A DNA stretch of 46,235 bases from Clostridia bacterium. GTDB lineage: Bacteria > Bacillota > Clostridia > Christensenellales > Aristaeellaceae. The translations under genes and the position numbers were made by a program. The notes below the pieces were generated by a model. It saw nothing but the letters and a program-made list of their open reading frames with translations, searched no databases and was not told the DNA's origin. Positions within the stretch are counted from its first letter, which is position 1. Each line of letters starts with the position of its first letter. The DNA lies in assembly GCA_017516765.1 (NCBI GenBank), contig JAFXBE010000106.1, forward strand, positions 1-46,235, given 5' to 3'. Shown here piece after piece: positions 1 to 8,395 of the stretch.

Positions 1-47
1 CCTCTTGCTATTGAACGGTACATCAACCGAAAGGAAACACAACAGAA

Positions 48-716
48 ATGGTATCGCAGACATATACACTGATGCTGGTCGAAGATGATCAGGCTCTCCG
101 CAGTGGATTGCGTGAGCTGTTTGAACGTGAAGGCTATCGCGTTGTTGCGGCCTCTTGTGTACAAGAAGCCTGCAACCTTTTTGACGCACACATCCACCTG
201 ATCGTTCTGGATGTTACGTTGCCCGATGGTAATGGCGTGGCTCTGTGTCAGGAGTGGCGCAATCAGGGCGTCACTACGCCGATCCTTTTCCTTACGGCCA
301 AGGATGAAGAGTTTGATGTCGTGCGCGGCCTGGACGCCGGTGGCAACGATTATGTGACCAAGCCCTTCCGCATGATGGAGCTGCTCAGCCGCATCCGTGC
401 GCTGCTGCGTACCAGCCGCAGTCAGGTTTCCACCACACTTTCCCGCAGCGGAGTCGAAGTGGATCAGGAACACATGCAGGTTCGCAAGAATGGTGAACTG
501 CTGCAGCTGACGCTGACCGAGTATCGTATCCTGCTGGTGCTGATCCAGCGAAACACTATCGTTCCGCGCAATGTCCTGCTGGAAGCACTGTGGGATGTAG
601 ACAGCAAGTTCATTGATGATAACACGCTGTCTGTGCATGTGAGCCGCCTGCGTGAAAAGATCGGTGCTGAGCATATCAAGACCATTCGAGGGGTGGGATA
701 TCAGTGGGCGGATTGA
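48..716 (+). CDS. OmpR/PhoB-family response regulator
   Basis: DNA-binding response regulator of 222 residues, the usual length for the family. The receiver domain (about 6-120) shows the acidic pair E12-D13-D14, phospho-acceptor D55 in VLDVTLPDGNG, the conserved Thr in LFLTAKD and the Lys in TKPF. A winged-helix output domain follows (about 130-220, ending TIRGVGYQW). An AAAGGAA site precedes the ATG. The histidine kinase gene overlaps its end by 13 bases, so the two are translationally coupled. An ABC transporter follows, the arrangement of BceR/VanR-type systems that sense cell-wall-active peptides. The likely target is the repeat-bearing promoter at 1611-1668. Family is certain; the stimulus is inferred from context only. 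Confidence 0.93.
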   Translation: MVSQTYTLMLVEDDQALRSGLRELFEREGYRVVAASCVQEACNLFDAHIHLIVLDVTLPDGNGVALCQEWRNQGVTTPILFLTAKDEEFDVVRGLDAGGNDYVTKPFRMMELLSRIRALLRTSRSQVSTTLSRSGVEVDQEHMQVRKNGELLQLTLTEYRILLVLIQRNTIVPRNVLLEALWDVDSKFIDDNTLSVHVSRLREKIGAEHIKTIRGVGYQWAD

Positions 717-1585
717 TCGCAGCGGTTGTGATCCTGGCGATTGCGCTGATCGTATTGCTGATCGTGCATCTGCTGCAGCGTCGTCGTATCAAGAGATTGG
801 CAGAGCAGATGGAATCCTTTCTGGTGTCCGGCAGCGATCCACTCAAATTCTCCGTGCAGGAGGATGCTCTGGCTCCCTTGCAGAACGCAGCTGCCGAACT
901 GGAAAACCAGGTGCTATTGGCACGGGATCAGAAGAAGGAAGAACGCCGCGCCACCCGTGATCTGACGGCAGACATTTCCCATCAGCTGAAGACGCCGCTG
1001 GCATCCCTGCGCCTGTTCTGCGAGATGGACGAAAGCGCCCATGTCAATGAGCAGCTTACTCAGATCGAGCGCATGGAAAGGCTGATCCAATCCCTGCTGC
1101 GGCTGGAGCGGCTGTGTGCAGACGGCTATGAGTTTACGTTTGCCGAACAGGATATGGTGTCGCTTGTGCGGGAGTCCTGGCAGGGACTTGCGTCTGTCTA
1201 TCCCAACAAGCAACTTAGGATCGAAGGTAACGCCACCATCCGCTGCGACGAGAAGTGGCTGGGAGAAGCGTATCTGAATCTTTTGAAAAACGCTTGCGAA
1301 CATACGCCGGAGGATGGCGAGATCACCGTGCATTTGGAGCAGAGCGATACAGCGTTTTTCTGCTCTGTTTCTGACAATGGCGGCGGTGTAGACTCGAAGG
1401 AGCTGCCGCATCTGTTTGATCGTTTTTATCGCGCTCACAGTCGGGAAACGAAGGGTGCAGGCATCGGCCTTTCTATCGTCAAGGAGATCATTCGCCGCCA
1501 TCATGGCAGTATCTATGCAGAGAACATCCCTGGTGGACTCAGGATGAATATCACCCTCCCGATTCTACAAATGATCCGCACATAA
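704..1585 (+). CDS. sensor histidine kinase, short N-terminal membrane anchor
   Basis: Sensor kinase of 293 residues that starts at GTG 704 inside the end of the response regulator gene, behind a GAGGGGTGGG site. One hydrophobic segment (about 4-24) is visible and there is almost no room for an extracytoplasmic sensor domain. The DHp helix carries ISHQLKTPLASL with the phospho-acceptor His; the ATPase domain has the N box (NLLKNACEHT), G1 (DNGGGV) and G2 (GAGIGLSIVKEI). Bce-type kinases that get their signal from a partner ABC transporter also lack a sensor domain, but normally have two membrane helices, so this one is shorter still. It probably phosphorylates the preceding regulator. Confidence 0.92.
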   Translation: MGGLIAAVVILAIALIVLLIVHLLQRRRIKRLAEQMESFLVSGSDPLKFSVQEDALAPLQNAAAELENQVLLARDQKKEERRATRDLTADISHQLKTPLASLRLFCEMDESAHVNEQLTQIERMERLIQSLLRLERLCADGYEFTFAEQDMVSLVRESWQGLASVYPNKQLRIEGNATIRCDEKWLGEAYLNLLKNACEHTPEDGEITVHLEQSDTAFFCSVSDNGGGVDSKELPHLFDRFYRAHSRETKGAGIGLSIVKEIIRRHHGSIYAENIPGGLRMNITLPILQMIRT

Positions 1586-1608
1586 GGCGCTGAAACAGGC
1601 GCCTTTTC
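1584..1608 (+). terminator. weak terminator or attenuator after the kinase gene
   Basis: Seven-pair stem AAGGCGC / GCGCCTT (1584-1590 with 1599-1605), 8-base loop, followed by TTTTCCC. It overlaps the kinase stop codon and separates the two-component genes from the ABC transporter genes. Confidence 0.6.
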
Positions 1609-1610
1609 CC

Positions 1611-1668
1611 TTACCTTACGAAATCGTAAGGTAAAAGTCACCTGAACGTAAGGTTGGCCTGTTACGAT
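1611..1668 (+). promoter_or_regulatory. ABC operon promoter region with operator repeats
   Basis: A perfect inverted repeat TTACCTTACG-AAAT-CGTAAGGTAA spans 1611-1634. Its right half CGTAAGGT (1625-1632) recurs at 1647-1654, exactly 22 bases on, about two helical turns. OmpR-family regulators bind direct repeats with such spacing. A possible -10 TACGAT is at 1663-1668; the -35 is not clear, as expected for an activator-dependent promoter. Regulation by the response regulator at 48-716 is inferred. Confidence 0.6.
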
Positions 1669-1693
1669 AGACGTGCAAGGAGGTATTTGCACT

Positions 1694-2380
1694 ATGGAAA
1701 TCATTCGCTCTGAATCTCTCAGCAAAGTCTACCGTACAGGCGAAAACAAGGTTTACGCCCTGAATAACGTGTCCCTGTCCATTGAGCAGGGCAGCTTTAC
1801 CGCCATCACCGGCCCCAGCGGCAGCGGAAAATCGACGCTGCTGCATCTGCTTTCCGGTCTGGATCATCCCACTGACGGCAAGGTGATCTATCAGGACGCT
1901 GATCTGTACAAGTACAAGGATAATCAGCTGGCTGTGCTGCGTCGTCGTCGCTTTGGTTTTGTGTTCCAGAGCTATAATCTGGTGCGCGAGTTGACCGGCT
2001 GGGAGAATATTCTGCTGCCTGTAATGCTGGACAACCGCAAGGCAGATGAAGAACACCTGAACCGCATCATTGATCTGCTGGGCATTCGGGATCGACTGTC
2101 CCACCTGCCCGGAGCCATGTCCGGTGGTCAGCAGCAGCGCATCAGCATTGCCCGTGCGCTGGCGAATAAGCCCGCGATCCTGTTTGCTGACGAACCTACC
2201 GGCAATCTGGACGGCAAGAGCGGACGCGAAGTGCTGACGCTGCTTCGTCAGGTGAACCGCGAGCTGGGCATCACGCTGGTGTTGGTCACCCATGATCTGA
2301 ACGTGGCAGAACAGGCAGACCGCATCATTCAACTGGAAGACGGCAAGATTGCCCGTGACAGCGGGGTGATGCAGGCATGA
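1694..2380 (+). CDS. ABC transporter ATP-binding protein (MacB/BceA type)
   Basis: ATPase subunit of 228 residues. I chose ATG 1694 because AAGGAGG lies at 1678-1684 with good spacing; the upstream in-frame GTG at 1673 has no such site. It shows Walker A GPSGSGKST, the signature MSGGQQQRISIARAL, Walker B ILFADEPTGNLD and the H-loop VTHD, all intact, so it should hydrolyse ATP. The stop overlaps the permease start as ATGA (2377-2380), indicating tight coupling. With the FtsX-type permease it belongs to the class that removes or senses peptides at the membrane rather than the classical importers. Confidence 0.95.
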   Translation: MEIIRSESLSKVYRTGENKVYALNNVSLSIEQGSFTAITGPSGSGKSTLLHLLSGLDHPTDGKVIYQDADLYKYKDNQLAVLRRRRFGFVFQSYNLVRELTGWENILLPVMLDNRKADEEHLNRIIDLLGIRDRLSHLPGAMSGGQQQRISIARALANKPAILFADEPTGNLDGKSGREVLTLLRQVNRELGITLVLVTHDLNVAEQADRIIQLEDGKIARDSGVMQA

Positions 2381-5154
2381 AGCGCCTCACCATGAATCAA
2401 GTGGCGAAAGCCAATCTGAAGCATAACAAGAAAGCATATTTCAGCCTCGCCATCGGAATTTTCTTGGCGGTCTATTTGGCCTGCACTGCAGTGCTGTGCA
2501 TCTATGGCACGCTGGAAGCCAACAATGAAAAAGCAGCCCGAAAGGTGGGCTGGGGCGATACGACGCTCCTCGACGAACCGAATGTCACAGATGATCAATT
2601 GCGCAGCAGCGGCTATTTCGACCAAATTGGTCGTATCTATGTGACAGCTTCTGTTAATGATAGCGAGGTTTTCATCGGTCGCTATGATGAAACGGCCAAT
2701 GACCTTATGTATCGCCGCTGTACCGTAGGCCGCTTGCCTGAAAAACCGGGTGAAATTGCCGCTGAACGCAGTGCTTTGGATAAGTTGGAGCTGGAAGATG
2801 CCAATGTTGGCGATATCGTCACATTTACCCTCAAAGCTTTTGGCGGTACACCTGAAAAGCGTACCTTCACACTGGTTGGCATTCTGACGGAGCAGACTTC
2901 CTATATGGAGCACACCTGGAGTTTTTTCCCAGAGGGAACGGGGGCATTTCCTGCTATTCTAACACATTACGATGAACCTGGCTGTCAGTACGGTACACCC
3001 GTTGTTCACAGAATCATGACAAACCGCCCTGGCGTTACGTTGACAGAAATTCAGGCTGATGAAATTCTTTATCAGCTGGGAACGGCTGCTCAGATCAGCC
3101 GGGTAAGCGGTAATGTTATGCCCTATGATAATAGGGTGAATGATATCAAAGAACAAATTAATCAGGTTGTTTTGTATCTCATTCTTGGTAGCGCACTACT
3201 TTTGTCTACTTGCGTTGCAATCTCTTCTTCGATGGAAAGCATGCTGGCACAAAAGACAGAGGACATTGGCATGCTACGGGCTGTGGGTGCCACAAAGAAA
3301 CAGATCAAGCGTCTCTTTGGGCGTGATGCCTGGATTCTGACGCTAACTGCGCTACCGGTTGGTGCGATTCTTGGTTGCTTGACGGCATGGATCATATCCT
3401 GCCTGATGCCAAACGAACTGATTTTTTTACCAACTCCATGGCTTCTTATTCCAGTTGTCTTGATTTCTTTCCTGTGCGTATTTCTTTCTTCTATGCTGCC
3501 GCTGCGTCGGGCGTCCCGTCAACTACCTATGGGCATTCTGCGCGACACAAACACCCTGCGCAAGGCAAAAAAATTCCGCAACCACAAGCAGTTTAAGGCT
3601 ACACAGCTCATTGCCGCTCGGCAGTTCTATCTTCATCCTATGCGTCAGACTGGCAGTGCTTGTATGATAGCACTGATGCTGTTTGTCGCAATACTGCTGG
3701 GCGAAATGCTGATCAGTACTGCTGCCAGCACCATATCCAACCAGGCTGCTTTTACGCTGACATCACGCCAAGATGTTGGATATACACTGGAACCTTTTGT
3801 CCATCTCAAAAGCCCGATTAGCGGTCTTACGCAAAATGATTTGAATCAGCTTCGTACATTGCCCACGGTTCGTAGTACAGGAAGCAGGTTAGAAACACAG
3901 GCCCTGTTGCTGGTGCCTGAGGAGCTTCCCTCTTATCTAAAAACGCATTATATTGCCATACAGGCTGATGCGCATAACCGCAACATGCCCGTCAATCCAA
4001 CAGCAGGGGCTATTGATACACGTTATCTTGTGGTGGAAAAAGAGGAGCCTGTGCATACCTTTCCCGAAAGCTTGTCTTATGACAGCGCTATGATAACAGC
4101 AAAGCAAATGCATGTGTTGCAGAGCGTATTGGGCGTTCATCAGAACATCATGCCTATCCGTATCATTGTCGCTACACTGGATGAGGTCGATTTTTCAAAA
4201 AACATAGTGGATGGCGAAATTGATTTTGATGCACTGGATTCCGGCGAAGAAATTCTGGTCTACGCGCCTAACGTCGTTGCTAAGCCTTCCAACCATGGTA
4301 TGCTTGAAACAAATCAGTACTTTGATGACGAAATTGATCCGGCAGCATGGGATGTCGTCATCATGAATGATTACTTCTATGTTGGGCAAGAACTGAACAT
4401 GTATCAATTGTTTGGTGAACAGCCTGATTGGTTTGATACTCGTGATAATGAAGGGCAGTTGCAAAGATTTTATAGTGAAATGGATACCGTAAGCTTTTCT
4501 CCCAAAGTAGGCGCTGTGCTGAAAGGTGTTTTCAGGATTGGCAATACGCGGCCATTTGGCATGTATCTGATTACCACTGAAAAAGGAGCCAAAGCGCTGG
4601 GCCTCATGGATAATGGAGCGGCAAGTGTCAGCATATACCTGGAAGGTGATCCAGACATCGACACAGAAGAGCTACTGAATGATACCATTAAGCGAATTGG
4701 GCTTCGCAGAAACATGACCGTTGTGAATCAGCTGGCGATAAACCGTGAAGATAAAGAATATCAGACAAGAATTCTAATGCTATTTGGCGGCATGGTCATT
4801 CTTTTCTTCGCTGTAGCTGTTTCTATGCAGGTGACGAACGCTTCCCGCCGCATCCGCGCAGATGAACGCATGGTGGGTACGCTGCGTGCTGTGGGCGCAG
4901 ATGAAAACGCCCTGCTCAGCTGCTATCGGCTGCCGATCATCATTTCCTCCCTTTTCGGATTTGTTCTCGCAGCGATCTTCTATCTGCTGATGATGGTTTT
5001 CTACCCCATCGCATTCCCGGAATGGCACATCTGGCTGCTTGCGATCGTGCTGATGATGGCTGGGCTGAATGCGTTGTGTTCCATTATCGGTGTGCGTGGT
5101 CAACTGCACCGGGTTGTGAACAAGAGCATTATCGAGAATATCAGGGAGCTGTGA
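2377..5154 (+). CDS. FtsX/MacB-type ABC transporter permease
   Basis: Large permease of 925 residues. Hydrophobic segments lie near 20-43, 264-282, 315-340, 351-375, 426-446, 801-821, 854-876 and 884-904. This gives two repeats of one helix, a large extracytoplasmic domain and three helices. FtsX-like motifs appear twice (DIGMLRAVGATKKQIKRL and MVGTLRAVGADENALLSC). The second outer domain (about 447-800) is unusually large; BceB proteins are nearer 650 residues with one large loop. It starts in the stop of the ATPase gene and is followed after 4 bases by an exported partner. Peptide resistance or export is inferred. Confidence 0.9.
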   Translation: MKRLTMNQVAKANLKHNKKAYFSLAIGIFLAVYLACTAVLCIYGTLEANNEKAARKVGWGDTTLLDEPNVTDDQLRSSGYFDQIGRIYVTASVNDSEVFIGRYDETANDLMYRRCTVGRLPEKPGEIAAERSALDKLELEDANVGDIVTFTLKAFGGTPEKRTFTLVGILTEQTSYMEHTWSFFPEGTGAFPAILTHYDEPGCQYGTPVVHRIMTNRPGVTLTEIQADEILYQLGTAAQISRVSGNVMPYDNRVNDIKEQINQVVLYLILGSALLLSTCVAISSSMESMLAQKTEDIGMLRAVGATKKQIKRLFGRDAWILTLTALPVGAILGCLTAWIISCLMPNELIFLPTPWLLIPVVLISFLCVFLSSMLPLRRASRQLPMGILRDTNTLRKAKKFRNHKQFKATQLIAARQFYLHPMRQTGSACMIALMLFVAILLGEMLISTAASTISNQAAFTLTSRQDVGYTLEPFVHLKSPISGLTQNDLNQLRTLPTVRSTGSRLETQALLLVPEELPSYLKTHYIAIQADAHNRNMPVNPTAGAIDTRYLVVEKEEPVHTFPESLSYDSAMITAKQMHVLQSVLGVHQNIMPIRIIVATLDEVDFSKNIVDGEIDFDALDSGEEILVYAPNVVAKPSNHGMLETNQYFDDEIDPAAWDVVIMNDYFYVGQELNMYQLFGEQPDWFDTRDNEGQLQRFYSEMDTVSFSPKVGAVLKGVFRIGNTRPFGMYLITTEKGAKALGLMDNGAASVSIYLEGDPDIDTEELLNDTIKRIGLRRNMTVVNQLAINREDKEYQTRILMLFGGMVILFFAVAVSMQVTNASRRIRADERMVGTLRAVGADENALLSCYRLPIIISSLFGFVLAAIFYLLMMVFYPIAFPEWHIWLLAIVLMMAGLNALCSIIGVRGQLHRVVNKSIIENIREL

Positions 5155-5158
5155 CAGT

Positions 5159-6445
5159 ATGAAAAGTAAATATTTCATCGCGGTTTTGCTGACCGTCTTG
5201 TTACTTGTACCCATTTTCGGTGCGCAGGCAGAAGATGCACCCTTCGCCATCGATCAGGATCGTATTCTGAATGGAATGAATCGCAGCTGGCTGCAGGGTT
5301 ATGAGCCGTCCGTCTCACAAAACAAATGGACGCTGGTGCTTCCTGTTCTCTCCGATGAGGCGTATGGGTTTATCCAGACTGAACTGATCATGGCAGACGA
5401 AACACTCTCTCCCTTCAAGCCTCAGACCATGAGCGTGAAAACGCAGCGCTCTGAAAGCGGTATCTATGCTGTGCGCCTGCCGTTGGAATTGTATGCAGAC
5501 CGAAACAATGGCGATTACGCCTGCACGATCCGCATCACCGGTAAAACGAAATCCGGCGATGCTCTGAGCATGGAGATGCCTTATACCGTCCGTATCCGGG
5601 ATGGTCAACCCAGCCGGGAAGTGATGCGTATTCAGATCACGGATGTGATCACTGATCTGAAGGTAGGCGAAGATGGCTCTGTCACAGCGACTTTCACTAA
5701 TCCTTGCAAAACAGTTACCTTTGAGCAGCCTGTACTGCGGGTCAGCGACAGCAGCAGTGAGATCATTCCACAAGGCGTGGATGTGCTGTATCTGGATGAT
5801 CTCAACCCCGGTGAAAGTAGAACAGTCACCTTCCCCATGACGGTGAAACCCAGCGCAGCCGTTTCTCATCACATACTGGATTTCAATCTGAACTGGTATT
5901 CATTTAGGCAGAACATTACGCAGACAGAGAGCTACACGGTTCCAGTTACTCAAGAAATGCGCCTGGAAAACGGCGGCCTGAAGATGGCAGACAGCGTGAT
6001 TGCTGGCGATTCTCTCACCATCACCCTGCCGCTGATGAACATGGGCCGTGCTGACCTGATCAATGTTCTGGCTACTGTATCGCTTCCTGGTGTCACAGAT
6101 AAGCAAAGCGTGTTGGTAGGAACAATCACTCCAGGGGAAACTCGGAATGCGCAAATCACCATCACGCCTGGCAAACATGTGGTTGGAGACTTTATCGGCA
6201 CCTTGACTGTGGAAGCAACAGATCATGATGGCAATCCCACCTCATTTTCATTACCATTATCACTTTCAGTGGATGCACCTGTCATTGCTGCTGTAACTGA
6301 CACCACCGTTGCGAAGGAAAAGAAAGCTCCACCATACCTCACATATGGTTTGGCTGGTGGCTGCGGAGTATTGTTGTCGATCTGCATTGTGCAGGGTATC
6401 GTACTGCGTAGAAAGATTAGAAAGCTGGAAGAAGATAGGCTTTAA
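5159..6445 (+). CDS. exported, C-terminally anchored protein with Ig-like/CARDB-type domains
   Basis: Protein of 428 residues with a signal peptide (1-24, cleavage probably after GAQA), a long beta-rich extracytoplasmic part and a single C-terminal helix (about 394-415) followed by a basic cytoplasmic tail. Residues about 165-370 look like tandem Ig-like CARDB/NEW3-type domains (for example NMGRADLINVLATVSLPG and PGETRNAQITI). It starts 4 bases after the permease, so it is the fifth gene of the sensing/transport locus. It may act as an outer subunit docking to the permease. The domain name is a fold-level guess; membrane topology is clear. Confidence 0.7.
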   Translation: MKSKYFIAVLLTVLLLVPIFGAQAEDAPFAIDQDRILNGMNRSWLQGYEPSVSQNKWTLVLPVLSDEAYGFIQTELIMADETLSPFKPQTMSVKTQRSESGIYAVRLPLELYADRNNGDYACTIRITGKTKSGDALSMEMPYTVRIRDGQPSREVMRIQITDVITDLKVGEDGSVTATFTNPCKTVTFEQPVLRVSDSSSEIIPQGVDVLYLDDLNPGESRTVTFPMTVKPSAAVSHHILDFNLNWYSFRQNITQTESYTVPVTQEMRLENGGLKMADSVIAGDSLTITLPLMNMGRADLINVLATVSLPGVTDKQSVLVGTITPGETRNAQITITPGKHVVGDFIGTLTVEATDHDGNPTSFSLPLSLSVDAPVIAAVTDTTVAKEKKAPPYLTYGLAGGCGVLLSICIVQGIVLRRKIRKLEEDRL

Positions 6446-6524
6446 TCTTCGCACATCGAGATTAATCTGTAACTGTCATTGCTGTATTTCCTTATTGCAC
6501 TCACAGAGAGGGATGAAATGTGTT

Positions 6525-6737
6525 ATGTTTCCCGTGGAGGAGAAATTCTGCAACTGCTTGACTGAATATTTGCTCCAAAACCATTTTAATGATAGGCAAG
6601 AATTAGCGTCAGCTCTTGGACTCCAACTGACTGAAATGGATGAAATGCATCCTTCCGATCTGGCTGCTCGGATTTTCAAATACTGCGCTGTCAGACAGAT
6701 TTCCCTGGATAGTGTCATCATGCAGTTGGCAAAATAA
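6525..6737 (+). CDS. small protein, paralogue of the product at 8972-9502
   Basis: About 70 residues from ATG 6525; ATG 6513 is an alternative adding 4. I do not recognise a named family. It aligns over its full length with the N-terminal part of the 8972 product: both run EYLLQNHF / QYLLDNHF, then DRQELASAL / SKSDMARQL, and end RIFKYCAVRQISLDSVIMQL / RALLFCAKRKISVDQLFREY. The SKSDMARQL-like helix resembles a short helix-turn-helix, so a DNA-binding or regulatory role is possible. It is followed by a clear terminator. Confidence 0.6.
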   Translation: MFPVEEKFCNCLTEYLLQNHFNDRQELASALGLQLTEMDEMHPSDLAARIFKYCAVRQISLDSVIMQLAK

Positions 6738-6750
6738 CCACACACATCAG

Positions 6751-6787
6751 CAAGCCTCCCGCATTCCAGCAGGAGGCTTGCTTTTCT
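6751..6787 (+). terminator. rho-independent terminator
   Basis: Stem CAAGCCTCC (6751-6759) with GGAGGCTTG (6772-6780), 12-base loop, then CTTTTCTT. It ends the small gene at 6525-6737. The converging gene at 6811-7266 is on the other strand. Confidence 0.8.
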
Positions 6788-6810
6788 TATGCTGTTTCCG
6801 CTATCGCTAC

Positions 6811-7266
6811 TTATGTTGCGACAGCTTTACTGTCATCAGCATGGTATTGAAATTGTATGATCTGCTTCTTTTTCCGGCGCGCATAATCCAGCGTCTTAAC
6901 TGCACCGCCAAAGCCGCGTATCACATAAGCCACAACAACATCACTTTCGCATACCATCCATTCATTGCGGCGGGAAATGGCAAAGCGTTTCGGGACAGAT
7001 TCCAAGGGAGGGTAAACTGTTTCATCATATCCATCGGTAAGCATTGAGCTATTCAGATATGGCAACACCAGAATCAAACGGATATGTGGATGCTGCTTTT
7101 TCAGATCTCGAAGAACTTCAGCGCACAAAAAATCAAATCGACCATAACCACCAAGCAGAAATTCCTTTACACCATGACATATCAGCTCCGAGCAAACCTT
7201 GCGCAGCCATGCCTCAACACATTTGCTGTCCAGCACTTCCTTGTGACCGCAAAATGTAATCTTCAA
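6811..7266 (-). CDS. SLOG-fold protein (DUF1273/YpsA-like)
   Basis: Protein of 151 residues starting at TTG 7266 behind GGAGGTGAT. The opening KITFCGHK, the central LLGGYGRFDFLCAEVL and the later RRNEWMVCESDVVVAYVIRGFGGAVKTLDYARRK match the SLOG (DprA/LOG-like Rossmann) superfamily, where Gly-rich loops bind nucleotides or nucleotide-derived ligands. Such genes are frequent in mobile elements and near defence loci, but the ligand is unknown. It is transcribed divergently from the XRE regulator at 7389. Fold is fairly secure, function not. Confidence 0.75.
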   Translation of the reverse strand: MKITFCGHKEVLDSKCVEAWLRKVCSELICHGVKEFLLGGYGRFDFLCAEVLRDLKKQHPHIRLILVLPYLNSSMLTDGYDETVYPPLESVPKRFAISRRNEWMVCESDVVVAYVIRGFGGAVKTLDYARRKKKQIIQFQYHADDSKAVAT

Positions 7267-7315
7267 TTTTCATCACCTCCGCTTTGAATGTAATGCTACC
7301 ACAAAAACGTGGCAT

Positions 7316-7378
7316 AGTACAGGTACAGGGACTATTTGATCCCTCCGCAATACTAAAATATTAGTACAGCGACAGGGA
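7316..7378 (+). promoter_or_regulatory. divergent control region with operator palindrome and 16-base direct repeats
   Basis: The promoter for the XRE gene is TTGATC (7336-7341), 17-base spacer, TATTAG (7359-7364). A perfect palindrome TACTAA-AATA-TTAGTA (7351-7366) covers the -10. Two 16-base repeats AGTACAG[GT/CG]ACAGGGA (7316-7331 and 7363-7378) differ at only two positions and flank the promoter. A smaller inverted repeat AGGGA/TCCCT spans 7327-7344. Autoregulation by the XRE protein is the simplest reading. Confidence 0.6.
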
Positions 7379-7388
7379 TGGTGATGTG

Positions 7389-7628
7389 ATGAAACTCAAT
7401 CAGGCAGTCAGCGAACGGCTTACTGAACTCCTGACGGAGAAGAAGATGACGCAGTACCAGCTATTCATGCGCAGTGGCGTACCAAAATCAACGATTGGTA
7501 ACGTAATCAATTGCGCCTACGATTCTGTGAAACTGCGGGTCATCCATGAAATGTGTCAGGGACTTGGTATTGAAATTGCTGAGTTCTTCGATTCGCCCTT
7601 GTTTTCAGAAGGAAACCTTGACCCATGA
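7389..7628 (+). CDS. small XRE-family (Cro/C1-type) HTH regulator
   Basis: Protein of 79 residues that is essentially one helix-turn-helix domain: ERLTELLTEKKMTQYQLFMRSG, then VPKSTIGNVIN, then the closing helix HEMCQGLGIEIAEFF. ATG 7389 is preferred over the adjacent GTG 7386. It lies behind the operator-bearing promoter at 7336-7364 and opposite the SLOG gene. It probably represses its own promoter and perhaps the divergent one. Confidence 0.85.
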   Translation: MKLNQAVSERLTELLTEKKMTQYQLFMRSGVPKSTIGNVINCAYDSVKLRVIHEMCQGLGIEIAEFFDSPLFSEGNLDP

Positions 7629-7629
7629 C

Positions 7630-7666
7630 AGCTCCGACGCAAACACGCGTTGGAGCTTATGTTTTT
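7630..7666 (+). terminator. rho-independent terminator of the small XRE gene
   Basis: Stem AGCTCCGACGC (7630-7640) with GCGTTGGAGCT (7647-7657), one G-T pair, 6-base loop, followed by TATG and TTTTT. Confidence 0.75.
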
Positions 7667-7680
7667 CATCCGACAATAAA

Positions 7681-7730
7681 GAAAAGCATCCGACCCCGTG
7701 GAGAATAACTCCACAGAGCCGGACGCCGGG
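7681..7730 (-). terminator. rho-independent terminator of the coiled-coil gene
   Basis: Read on the minus strand, GCGTCCGGCTC pairs with GGGTCGGATGC (three G-T pairs) and encloses a second perfect stem, GTGGAG-TTATT-CTCCAC. A CTTTTCTTT tail follows at 7685-7677. It lies just past the stop of the gene at 7774-8001. Confidence 0.7.
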
Positions 7731-7773
7731 GCTTTATGGTTTTCGGCGATGTGCTGTCCCATCCAGAGACGGC

Positions 7774-8001
7774 TTAATCGTTGATCAGGCTTTCCAGCAC
7801 CGTCACTTCGTGCTGGAGCATTTCAAGGTAGCTCATGGCTTCCTGCATGTTCTGCAGTTTCATCGGCATGGCGCTCAAAATCATATCAGGCGTCTGTGCT
7901 GCCAGCGCACGGATTCCAGCCTGATGCTCGGCCACTTTTGTTTCTTGCTTTCGCACTTTGTCATGCGCAGCTGCCAACCGCTTTTCAATCTTTTCCTTCA
8001 T
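7774..8001 (-). CDS. small coiled-coil protein of unknown function
   Basis: Protein of 75 residues, almost entirely helical and charged in its first half (MKEKIEKRLAAAHDKVRKQETKVAEH in outline) with leucine-spaced heptads in the second half. An AAAGGAA site lies upstream of ATG 8001 and a terminator follows. I do not recognise a family. Its position between two regulators in the mobile-element region suggests an accessory or regulatory partner role, without direct evidence. Confidence 0.6.
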   Translation of the reverse strand: MKEKIEKRLAAAHDKVRKQETKVAEHQAGIRALAAQTPDMILSAMPMKLQNMQEAMSYLEMLQHEVTVLESLIND

Positions 8002-8086
8002 GCGTCAACCGTTCCTTTCGTCGTGGATTGCTTGCACGACACAGACTACGGTTTATTCTCTCACAATGCAAAGCAGCTATGCAAGC

Positions 8087-8350
8087 TTATCGCGGTAAGC
8101 CCAACTCTTTGCGAAGTATATCATGCATAATCTTTTCCTCGAGCTGGTGCAGGTTATCTCCGGTCAGTTCCTTACCCTGAAGCTGAAGAAGCCTTGCAGC
8201 TGCGGTATCAATCAGGAGCATATCCAGAACGCTGCTATCCTTCCGTAGTTCCTGTGTGATGACTCCCATGAGTTCATCATGAGTCCACTTTATAGACGCA
8301 TCCGTCAGCTGTTTCATCAAATTCTGGCGGTCAATCTCTATTTCAATCAT
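8087..8350 (-). CDS. small hypothetical protein
   Basis: Protein of 87 residues (MIEIEIDRQNLMKQL onward), helical and acidic, with no recognised domain. I chose ATG 8350 because GGGAGG lies at 8359-8364 on the minus strand; a longer in-frame reading to 8434 has no ribosome site and crosses the promoter. Divergent from the XRE gene at 8507. A good -10 TATAAT lies near 8396-8402 on the minus strand. Function unknown. Confidence 0.6.
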   Translation of the reverse strand: MIEIEIDRQNLMKQLTDASIKWTHDELMGVITQELRKDSSVLDMLLIDTAAARLLQLQGKELTGDNLHQLEEKIMHDILRKELGLPR

Positions 8351-8395
8351 TTTCCAGACCTCCCAGAGGCATTTATACCCGTATGTGTGCAACTT

